A stretch of DNA of 64,000 nt, from assembly GCA_012184525.1 (NCBI GenBank), contig WOFQ01000011.1:372001-436000 (forward strand), written 5' to 3'. The translations under genes and the position numbers were made by a program. Each line of letters opens with the position of its first letter. The stretch's first letter is position 1. The notes beneath the pieces are model-generated. The model saw only the letters and a program-made list of their open reading frames with translations. It did not search any database and was not told the origin of the DNA. Of the stretch, positions 21,807 to 32,734 are shown one piece after another. The DNA comes from Xenoacremonium recifei. Taxonomy: Eukaryota > Ascomycota > Sordariomycetes > Hypocreales > Nectriaceae.

Positions 21807-24800
21807 GTGCGACATTGAGAGGGAGATGCGGACTATGGGCAATAGAAATGAATATGGGATTCCAGGCCGTGGAGAAAAACAAAGCCCCTTGAGAGGGCAT
21901 CGTCATAACAGCAATAGCAGTACCCTTTTCATATCGTCATCTCATCTACCTCCCTGGAGTCACGCGCTCACGAGAACACGACTAGATGATCGACGCGATG
22001 TCGAGACAGCTGAAGACTCATAGTCTCATCTCATCTCATCGAAGCATCTTGGTTCGAGAGGGAGGGAGGGAGGACTGGAGCCGTCCTTTGAGACCCGTGA
22101 CCACTATTACTCCTCGCACCCTCCCATCAGCTCCACCAGGGCGAGTTGATACACTCGCCTACTAGTCACTGTCTCGAGAGTCACTTCGTGTCGGATATTG
22201 CTTTTTGAATCTGCGTCCCCTCGTGTGCCCAGATCCCGCGGTTGCTAGTCCTTGAGACACTCGGGCTTCTCGCTAGGCTTCTGGCTCACTGAGCTTTCAG
22301 TTGGTCACCGGCTGTCACACCTTCGCGACTCTGGGCAGGTCATCCAGCGCCTTGAACGGCCCACCCAATGTCTCGGCTGCCGGTGCTCATCGCGTCCTCT
22401 TGAACACCCCCAAACCCCTAAGCCGCGACAGTGGAGATAGTGCGTTCGAAGAGAAGAACGGGTTCTTAGCTTGCTTCCTTGGCTGCCTGTGTAATCGCAC
22501 CCTGCTTTGGAGTTCGACGAAAACTGCAGGTGCATTTTGCCCCTGAAGAGAATACGAGCCAGAGGGAGTTCCGGTGAATGTCATGATTCGCGCCTTGAGG
22601 GGATTCTGGGGAAGCACAACTCTTTGATGGCACCGCCGTCTGCTGGTTGAGGTTGTGCTGATCTGCAGGGCCATCCAGGAACGACCCGAGCAGACATCTG
22701 ATCAGGGAGAAAGGCAGCTCGTCAACTCGCCAACATCAAGAGCCGTGTCACCATGGCACAAAGCGCCCGAGATCAAAATAGTCACAGAGATGAGCGATCA
22801 AAATAGCATCATGAATTGGAGACAGAGCACGGGAGGACGGCCTGGTCCTCGGCACCCGCGGTCGTACAGCATTGCCCCCGACTCAGCACCATCGGATATA
22901 GGGTCACCGACGCAGTTCATTTCCCAAGGCCGTGGATGTGGCGACGCTTTGGCGTACACGGCGTCGCCTGCATCACCTCGTAGACGTCTGTCAAGGGCCC
23001 CGGATGTAAGGTCCCGTCGTGGTAGAGGGGTGGGAGGACGCTTGTCACTAATCTGAGGCCCTTGGTTGAGAAGCTTGGGTGGCCATCGTCAGAGGCGTAA
23101 CGCCCTCTTCTCGGCATCAGGTTCACTCTCGGGCAAGTTCGGCACCGACGAGCACGGCGCGCCGGAACCTCGCCCTGTTGGTGGTCCGGAGCTCTCATTT
23201 CTGTACCCCTTCCCTCACAGTCTCTTCATTGCCCAACTCGTCTCCCTCCTCCGTCCTTGCGCCGGTAGTGGGCGGGTCTCCAAGTCGAAGGCGCGAGGAG
23301 TAGTGCCATGGAGGCCGTTGAGACTGGCGCAGACCGAAGCAAATTAGGCCCTCGACCGGCTGTGCGAGCGACCCAGAAACCCCAAACACCAACCGGAAGC
23401 GACTGACTCTGAGTGTCGTCAACTAAACGTGTCCGTTGTTTCGCTCCTTTTCCTTGCAGCAGCCCGAGTATGGAAGAGGCAGAAAAGTCTCAGGCTCACA
23501 CGCGAATGGTAGCTGAAGGGAGGGTCCCTGCGCCCCAATTAACCACCGCACTCATCGCGAGAAAAGAAAGCAGCGTGAAAAACAAAAAACAAATTTCCCA
23601 TCGCGCGGTCTAAGATTTGCCTCGTGGTACCGGCCGTCACGACTCAAATCAAATCCCATCGGAGCCGGTGCACGATGAGCCGTGACGGGTCGTGGTGCCA
23701 TGATCCTTGGCCCGAGTTCCCAACAAGCGAGGTGCGAGTTCAATTGGCCTAGTCGCGAGAGAGCAACCTATCAGTGAATATTACCGCCGAGTCAGTCGGG
23801 AGAGGCGCTGATAACCCCCGGCACTGAGCCTCATCGCCAGCCAGTCGCAACTCGGTGGACGTTTGCCGGGGGGGTTCTTGTCGTTGGAAATTCGCCGGGA
23901 AGTGGGCGGCGGGGAAAGAAGACGCCTGTAGAACACACTTGCGAGAGACGGTCGTTCTCCGCGGTGCTTCTCCCCTCGAAATTCAGCCTCCGGACTTGAC
24001 CGTCCGACTCCGCCACGCATCATGGGCATCTCAACCCAGGGTGGAGAGCCGCTCTTGTCCAGGACGTGATGTTTGATGATTGCCGTGCCGCGTGAAGGAG
24101 CGCCAAGGTCGCGATCCAACCCTCCGCAAAGCAAAGACCAGATCCATCTCACACGTGGCCGCGCTGGCCTGAGCTGGCACTAATCTCCCCGGCTCTGGCC
24201 CGCGCGGTGCTAGCAGGCGAGTTGATGCTTCGAGGGCTTGGAGGGCTACCAGCACCCCCTGCCCCCTTTTCGGCTGATTTGCATCGGCCCCATCGCAGCA
24301 TGTCTTGGACTTCCAGCACTGACAGCTTCCATGTACCCCTTTGTACCCTGTGAGCCTTGCCTGTCGGGTTGCTTGCTGCTCCCCATCATGCGAGACAAAA
24401 TGCATGACAAGCCAAACTCAACCACACTCTGGATCGCGGTCTTTCCTCTTGGCTTTGACGCTCCGTCCCCTGGCCGAGGAGCTGAGCAACTGGACATGGG
24501 GAGGGTCAGCCGCCCGTTGGCGTCCGCTGATGGCCGACGACAGGCCCTTCGGACATGTCGAGTGCCCACTCCCACTCGAGTTGACCGACGACGTACGACT
24601 CACGATGAAGGCTGGGTCTCCGAGTCTTTTCCTCGTGGCCAGCCCTGCTTAGACCCCCAGCTGGTGTCGTTCTCACAGACCAGAGCTGCTTCTTCCGGTC
24701 AGGTCTGCTTTTCGGGATCAGACCCCTCCTCGTGGTGGCCACGGACAGGGCTGTTAGATGGGGCAAAATGGGGATATGGCACGATGCGAAGAATCCACAG

Positions 24801-27800
24801 GGAACCGTCGTCGTTTCCAGCACCCAGGACGTGGCCAAAATGGCATGGGCCAGAGCTATCCGGCGAGCTGGTAACTAGTATCACTTCAACTGTCACACTG
24901 GCCAGTGACCGGTTCCCCGGGCGTTGCAGACGGAGGAGCTCCAAGAGCGCCAGCGCGAGGTTCTCCCGAGCTTTTTTACGCCCGGTCCTTGCCAAGTCCG
25001 GCATTCCAGGCGAGCGTTTCGGGATCTGGAGCTTCCAGGCAGTTGAACGCCCTCGGATCCGCAAGTTGGCGGTGGTGTTGCACACGCAAGACCTGATGCT
25101 GCATTCGGCTTGTATCGTGTAGAGAACAACCTTCGGAGGAAAAGGTCGGTCGTGTTGCCCATCTAGGTAGAGGGCTTGCGAGTTGGGAAACGAGCCTTTC
25201 CTCATCCATGCGATTGCCCGTGCATTTTAAACTCCGGAGGCTCTGGCCAATGGCTTCTCTCCAAGACGCCAAGCCACAGGCTGTCTAAGACATGTCTCTG
25301 ATGAAGCCGTTGGCTGACAACGGACTGATGTACGCGTCTGTTCAGAAGTCGATGCCTCGATGCATCCGTATGTTGAGACGCTGTTTCTTATTCTTTGAAA
25401 TGTCAGGTCCAGAGTTCGACAGCTTCCAGCGCAGAGTCAATCTAGTGGATGCAAACTGGTCTGTTAACAGGATCGAGATGTAGCATCACTGTGGATGCCG
25501 AATCTAGTAAGGCGGTATCTGGCCAACAACTCCCTCTAAAGGCAGTGACATGTCACTCCCCGAGGACTGCCATACGCATGGGGACTCAGGTGATGCCGTG
25601 GGCGCTGAAAGACCACCCCGCTGGTCACAGCAGCCCCTGACCAGGCTTTGTTGTCTCCTTGGGTGCTGCACAAGCCGCTGACCCGTCACGACGTGACGCA
25701 GTCGACAAGCGCTTCTGCTGTATGTTGACGTGGGTGGTTGACGCTCTAAATGCCGGGTAGCGTTACAGTGCATCCAGCCGCTCAATTGGGACACCCATTC
25801 GCGGGCATTTCAGCTGAGAAAGGATGCCACAGGCTCGACGTAGTTGTGGAGTTTCCTGATCTGGTTGTGGTCCTCGAAAGTCGAAACCCTTCTTCGGACG
25901 GTCCAGAGCAAGAGCCGCCAGGTCTTGACCAAGTGATCGACAAAAGATCTTCCCCGGCCAGACCCCCGGAACCAAACCCATCCGACAAACCTGGAGCAAA
26001 CCAGAAGCCGTTCAGGCTGCCCACTTCTTCGGCTCGATCCTCGCCGTTGTAGATCCCGCGCAATGCTGATCACTTATGCTGCTCAGAGCCTCGCCTGCCA
26101 TTGCCAAAACCTGTGACTGGCCAAGGCAGTGCAGGCCAGGCAATTGACATGACAAACCCCGCTTGGGTGCCGCAATTCCAACATAATTAATGCCCATTTT
26201 CTCGAGAAGATGACGCGCCGTGACACCTCCATGGTGGCCGGGAGAATGCCTGCCGCACTGCGTCGCATCACCCCAGGCAGATCTCATACACCCACCACCC
26301 AAGGGCTTATTGGGAATAACCCACGGCTCTTGAATACTCGAAACGGATTTTCAGGCGCTCTCAGCAGCCGCCATGAACAACTGGGCGCAAATTCTCACCA
26401 AACTTCGGCTCCAGTCGGACGAGTCCAGACCGTTCTCTTCGGCGCCTCCGTGAGGTTCGTCATGTCTCGACCCCACCCGGCAGCCAAGTTGTGGGCACCG
26501 CATACGGTAGGGCTACGATTTCAAGCTTCCACAGGCGCCTGTGATGGACTGCGTACGAGATCCAGTTGTACTCGGAAGCGGGACGACTCCGTGGAGGAGC
26601 CATGCCGTGAAATCGTGAAACGAGGCGGTTTGCTTCTGCGCTTTTGGAGGAACCGACCCGTATCTGGGTTTCAGAGTTTTCGACCGCTGCCCGAGTTTTG
26701 TCGGCAGGCATCTGTTTGTTGGTTTGGAGAGCGAAGGAACCGAAGCCAGATTTGACCAGGACCGGGAGGTGAGCTGACGGCTCTGCTGTCGGGCTGGCAG
26801 CGATGTGCAACTGGGAAAATTACGTCTTGGCGCTCTGCTGGCAAAGAGTAGCTTGCTTATCTGGATGAGTATCTATGTACCTTATTTCAGCGACAGACTC
26901 AATGCAACCCTCCACACAGAACCCGTCGGTGCAGCAGGGTTAATGGATGCTCGCAGAGGGGCTGAGATGCAATCGACCACTCAGATCCGCTGACGGTGAC
27001 ATGCTCAGCTTGCAGCTAGGCTGCGTACCTAAGCAGCAGTGACGCTGGCCCCGGGATATGGCACGATGCCGGGTCATGTCCGCTGGGATATTGCATCGGC
27101 ATCGAAATCACGACTGCCCAGGCGGCTATGTCAGAAGCCTACGTTCCAGAGGGAACGGTTCGAGATGACAAAGTACTAAATTTTGAGTTGGCACTTATTG
27201 AGGGACCAGACTTCCCGTCAAAGCCTCGTGAAGTTAATGTTCGCCTTAGTTGACGGAGATTGTTGATAAGGCTCGAGAACGTGGAGTTGCGGCTGCCGGT
27301 GATCACTAATACAAAACAACAGGAAGTCGAGCTAGAACCGTGGACCGCTCTCCAACCTCGTGCTTGGCAGATGCGGCCCCAGCCGGGCAAATTGCACACC
27401 TGCAGGGTTGGCGGCACGCTGTGCAGGGACAAGCATGTCCAAGCCTAGCCAGCCCAGCCCGTCACGTATGGGTCGGAAAGACGGCTTCTCGCTTCTCTTG
27501 CTTCTCTGTTTGGACCAGTTTGAGGCAAATGGAGCGGGCCCCAGACAAACTGTGACAACGGTTGCCAGACCACACAAGAATCGGTCAAGAAAGACCAGCC
27601 TCGATCCTGGCCCATTCTGGGATGCATGGCTTCATGCGGTGCTGACCGTGTGCGGCTTGGTTTTTGCTTAGAGATGTAGGATGCGAATCAACGACATGGA
27701 TTAAGCGACACGATTTGGCTAGGCTGGCCTCCTTTGGAGAGAGTCTAGCCAAGTTCGCGCTGGCGGGTCACCGGAAAGGATCACGACCTAAGGTGGGGGA

Positions 27801-30470
27801 GACGACAAGCGTTCTGAAAAAGGTAGTGGCGTTGAGGCCAGAAGCTGGAGAAGGTGAGGTGCCTGACAGCTTTTGGGCGCATCGTATTGTTGGGCCTCTT
27901 GACCAGAGAATTCTGCTAAACTGGTGTCGAATGGGGGTCCTAGGTGACGAATCGTCTAGAGACGGTCGGTAGGAATAACAAAGGGAGGCGTTGTGTAATA
28001 AAAGCATTTCTCCCTCGCAAAACCATGCACATCTTCGACACAGTTGAAGAGAGTGGTCCAGGGGGGCGAACCCAAAATGGCTGCGTCGACTTGCGGCTGT
28101 TTCCTGACTGGTCGAGCAACTCGAAGTACTTGGCTTAGCCGGTCAACTTGGCCCTATCCCGAGCAGCTGGGTAGTGGAATCGAGTGGCCCCCAAGGCGCC
28201 GGATGGACCAGTGGATGGCACCGAAGACAGCAGGGGAGCGGAGCCCTGTGCTGTAAGCTGGACGGACGCTTGGGGCCAATGCTGGGCTGGGCTGGGCTGT
28301 GCTGAGAGTTCCCCTCGTAGCGCGTAATGGTGGTGTTGTGATGGATGTGATCCATGGATTGATGCACGGCAAGCTGCAGGAGGGGGAGTACGGTGCGTCC
28401 GCCACACCGTCCGAGGGCGTCGTCGAGGGTGTCCGGGGAAGGGGAAGGGGAAGAAGGAGGGGTGATGTCAACGAGCGGAGCACCGAGGCAAGACATAACA
28501 GAGGCTCGATGATCGGGGGCTAAAAAAAGGGAAAAAGCAAGGGATGGGATGCAACGGACGATGTTGAACGAGGTCATGAGAGACGACGAACGGTGGCAGT
28601 GGTGAGGTGTTGAGCTTGGCCGGGCTGTCAGCCAGTCCCGGGACAGCTTTGAGGCAGGCGCAAAGCCAGCACCTGCACCCGGACGAGCTGGAGCTCCCCA
28701 TTCACCGGGGCTGCTGCTCCGTGCAGCTCAGCCGCCCAATTACAGCAGCCGTAGGGGGCCCTAGAGCTGGTCCACTGGCGACTGCTGGGCTCCGTCCGGG
28801 TCCCCTGGCTGCATCGCACCTGCCTGCTGGCAGTAATTAGGACTTCAGACAGGGCAGGAAGTAAGGCATTGGATGACCGGCCAGTGGCAGGAAGGCACAT
28901 CCGCTGGGCACCTGCAGCGCTTCGCAGGCGCTGGGGCCTTCCATCCATTGTGACCGCAGGGCCAGAGCTCTCCACTTGCATCGGGGAGGAGGGCTTCTTC
29001 TTGATGCTCGGTTAGCATCTGCATCCAACCCGGCTGCTTCGTACGGGCTTCACCGTCGACAGCTCTGGTTCTCGACTGTGTTAGATGGTTTGGGCAGCTT
29101 CTTCGCGCCGCCACCCCTGTCACGGCACAGCACAGCTGGACCCATCCAGCGCGTCCTGGGCGTTGACAGCCTCGAGCCTGACTTCGGCGGCCCATGGGGA
29201 TGGATGGAAGTACTGTACGGATCACTGAGCACGGAACATTGTGTGTGTTGATGGATGGATGGAGGTGCGGTCAGCAAGACAGTGTGCATCCACCATGGCC
29301 GGCTGGGCATCATCCAACCACCGGCTCTGGAGCCTCCCGCTGCCGAGCCCGACCATCCATACCGCCAGCCTATGTACCGCACCGCACCTGAATGGCTTCG
29401 TACCACCGCCAACAGGGCTTCTGTCCTCCAAAGTATCACCTCTCACCCACAGCTGCGGACGATCCCAGACGCACCTCCTCCCGGTGGCTCCCTTCAGCTG
29501 ATCTTACCCCATCGTCTGCATCGGAAATGATCATGCTCCTCTCGCGCGCCGCCTCCCTCTTCACGAGGGCACACAGGCAACGCGACCCAAGAGCGCGACT
29601 GTGTTGACTACGAGGGACTGGCGATGACAGCGTCGACGTCGACGTGTTAGTGAGCTTCTGCGCACGCCGCCGTTGCCCTGGGACCTGGCATAGTCCCCGC
29701 TGTGTCGACGTGCATCAACCGTCAACCCCTCGAACTGGGTACCTACACTACGACGTCGTGGACGCCTTCGCCAGTTCTCCACTAGCAGCATCCCTCCTCT
29801 TGCAGTCGAGAAGACAGGACGGATTAGAAAACGTCAACCACGCACGACTCCCTATCACGGCCGGAGTAGGAGAAGCGATGGGCTAGAGTTGGGTCCCCGC
29901 CCCCCTCCCCGTCGCTGGCGGCCCACGCAGAAAGCCAACCCTTGGCTAGCCCAGTCCCACTGGCCCTCCGAGGTGGGTGTGGGAGGGATATGGAGGCTCG
30001 CCAGGGCCAAGAAGCCAAGAGTCGAGCAGGGACCAGAGAGGGTGGGAGGGACACGGCGCCGCCAGGGAGTGTCCTGAGTGGATGGGCATGGCGCCGCCAC
30101 CGACGGCAGCACAGAGAACCGCCCCCGGCGCGGTGCGATGGGATAGCCCCTGTCTGGACGCCCGGGGCCTCGCTAATGAAAAAGTTTCTGGCAGCCCTGT
30201 CGATTGGCGTGGCTTGAGGCCAAGCGCAGACCTCAAGTCGCGTCAGGTACCTGAGGTACCTCGCCTGCTGGCCGATGCAGCGGTGCTGGACATCGTGGGT
30301 TCCGGTCTCTCTCAGATATGATCTCCTACCCCGGCCACGGATCCAGGGGTCTGATTGCACTTCCGTCACCCCAGCTCGCGCCTCGGGTGCGAACCCACAC
30401 GCCATCTCGCAGACCGTGATGACGGGCCCAGACGACTGCCGGTGCACTTCTCGCTCCTAGTCCCTAGCCC
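21807..30470. other. long gene-poor region upstream of the homeobox gene
   Basis: About 8.7 kb without a recognisable protein-coding gene. The composition is ordinary and not A/T-rich, so this is not a RIP-degraded repeat block. It holds short simple repeats: CTCAT near 22021-22040, GGGCT near 28281-28300, GATG near 29248-29262. It also holds a 14-bp palindrome CGTCGACGTCGACG at 29631-29644 and a pair of palindromes CAGGTACCTG/GAGGTACCTC at 30244-30262. The longest frame, 24238-25122 on the plus strand (first ATG about 24331), shows no domain or convincing codon pattern. The region probably contains the regulatory DNA and possibly a long leader of the homeobox gene, and perhaps non-coding transcripts. 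Confidence 0.5.
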
Positions 30471-30578
30471 ATGGACGTCGCGCTCCGTACATTATTATCC
30501 TGCCCTTCTTCTACCTCCCACGCCCCTCCTACCCCGTTCATCAACTGTTTTCCCCTTCCACGACCAAGACTTGAGTGA
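30471..30578 (+). other. candidate upstream ORF in the homeobox gene leader
   Basis: A 35-codon frame starting ATGGACGTCGCGCTC and ending TGA lies in CT-rich, leader-like DNA 367 bp before the homeobox start codon. If the transcript includes it, it could dampen translation. There is no evidence that the peptide itself matters. More leader-like CT-rich DNA continues to 30944. Confidence 0.35.
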
Positions 30579-30944
30579 GACCTCCTTTGTCGAACCTAGC
30601 CCTCATCCTCCTCCCGAGGGCAGAGTTCTGAGAGACACTTGTCTCACACTCCCGCGCCCTTCTCGCTTGCTCACACCAACTGCAAGCCCTCTGGCCATTG
30701 TTCAAAAGACGACCCGATTCCACGACTTCTTAACGACATCTCCCAGCTCGACATCTTCATTCCTTCCACTCTTTTCGAAGCTCCAGCGAATCTCACCTAG
30801 TCATTCTTTACACTAGTACATCCTTAAACCAACACTCGCTTGATCTTGAAGGCCAGGACCACAGACAAGGAGCCATTGGACCATCTTCTCTCACTTGTTC
30901 TTGACCCTCCAGACGACATCAATCATTGCACAGTGCACGCCACC

Positions 30945-32734
30945 ATGGACAACATGGGATTTGGCCAGAGCCAATGGTCAGGGTGGCCTTACCAGGGCGT
31001 GAGCCCTGCTTATACTCCCTACCCAGTGTCCAGTTACGCTGCCTATCTGCCAGAGTCAATGGAGCTTTACAGCGCCCACCACCGGCTTCACCACCAGCAT
31101 ATGTCCAGGACCACAGATTCCAAGCCTCGCCTCTCGAAGGAGGAGGTCGACGTTTTGGAAGCCGAATTTCAGAAGAACCACAAGCCAAACAGCAGCACCA
31201 AGAAGGCCCTCGCAGAATCGATGAGGGTTGACAATGCACGCATCAACGTACTTACTCCTCCCCACCCTCGTGCACTCACATCAAGCCACTGACTCTATGA
31301 CAGAACTGGTTTCAGAACCGGCGCGCTCGCGAGAAGAAGGAGAAGAATATTCGGGAGTATGCTGCGAAGCAAAAGATGGAGAAGGACAACGGCTCCGCCG
31401 AGATGGGTGACTCCGACAATGACCGACACAGCGACCTCGTCGCTTCAAGTGCTCCTTTCCCAGAGCCACGGAAGCTTCCCAAGCTTCAGGTGCGCGAGTC
31501 CAGTGCACCTTCGGACCTCACCAGCCCCGAACAAGAGATTGAGACGCCCGCCACAAGCCAGTCCGAGGGACCTACCGCTCATTCATCACCAGCTGTATCC
31601 ATCAAGGAGATTGCAGACACCGCCGTCGTCACGCCTGAGGTGTGTGGTGTTAGGGTCGACTACTGTTCACCTAGTCTCGAGGCTGGTCTTAATGATGATT
31701 TTGGCTCTGAGCCGTCGTCCGACTTTCTCTCTATTTCAGAGAGAGCCCACAGCGTCCAGAGTGATGAGCTCTCTGTCGCGGACTTTGGCCATTATCAGTT
31801 TGTCATGCCTGACACTAGCGGCGAGCCTACCCCCTCATATACCCAGCAGACCTTCTCCATCCCCGATCAGTACTCTCAGTACCAGGGTGACTACGATGAC
31901 AGCAGCCTGTCCGTGGGCAGTGTCGATGACAGTTCCTCGCCTATGCACCTCAAGTCCCCACCCTCAATAGACATTGCCTCACGCCGAAACCGTCGCCCAC
32001 CGCATCTAGCCCTGGCTGGCTCACGAAGCTACTCTGCTGGTGTTCCTCGTACCGGCATTGACATGAGCCGCCGCGGAGAGGTAGGCAGTTCGATGCGTCG
32101 TGTTGCCTCAGCTACGGGAACCGTCCGCATCACCAAGCCCTCGGGCACCCCTCGAAGTCCCTTCTTCGACCGCAACGTCGAGGCTCTTTACCAGCTCAAC
32201 CGCTCTCCCAACTTTACCATCGTAACCAACACCGTCGCCCCACCAACCCCCAACACGCCTATCGTCTCAACGACCCAGAACGGTCTTTGCGAAGTCACAC
32301 CATCTTCTCTGTCAGGAAACGAGAAGTTCCCGTCAGAGCTCGTTGTCATGCACGACCCTACTCTCCGTACCCCCCCTACTACACCTGGCATCATGGAGAA
32401 CATGTTTGCTCTTGACTCTGCATACGATATGGCCATCCCCGATGAGCCTTTGGTGACCCCCGGCCTTGGCGGTTTCCCTACCGACTTTGAGATGCCTAGC
32501 ATGGCATCGAACGTACCCAACTATATTGCCAACAGCTGTGCCAGCCAGCCCCAGACACCGTCCTTCGCACCAGCGCCGCCAATGGGCCCTGCGTACTTTG
32601 GATACTCGGGTGGCAATGCTGAATACAACTGGTCAGATTCTTCCATGTCGGCAAGATCTTCGCCGAGCCAGCATTCGAGGCAATCTCAGTTCATGAACAT
32701 GACACCCTCCAACTTTGCTCATGTCGAGAGGTGA
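30945..32734 (+). CDS. homeodomain transcription factor
   Basis: Two exons (30945-31247, 31304-32734) give 577 residues. The homeodomain spans about residues 55-115. Helix 1 contains LSKEEVDVLEAEFQKNH, helix 2 STKKALAESMRVD, and recognition helix 3 NARINNWFQNRRAREKKEK, with the invariant Trp, Phe, Asn and Arg. The single intron (donor GTACTT, acceptor TGACAG) falls between the two Asn codons inside helix 3. The rest is Ser/Pro/Thr-rich and looks disordered, with short acidic stretches that could be activation or regulatory regions. Fungal homeobox factors of this kind control conidiation, hyphal growth or fruiting-body development; which one this is cannot be decided here. The ATG is in CACCATGG context. 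The gene sits alone in 14.7 kb, typical of a heavily regulated developmental gene. Confidence 0.92.

Noticed and set aside
22051..22080. GGTTCGAGAGG, resembling a tRNA T-arm
   Set aside because: No matching acceptor stem, D-arm or anticodon arm around it; no tRNA elsewhere was recognised either.
29824..30447. 207-codon minus-strand frame
   Set aside because: Several frames on both strands are open here at once, which points to GC-driven absence of stops rather than coding.
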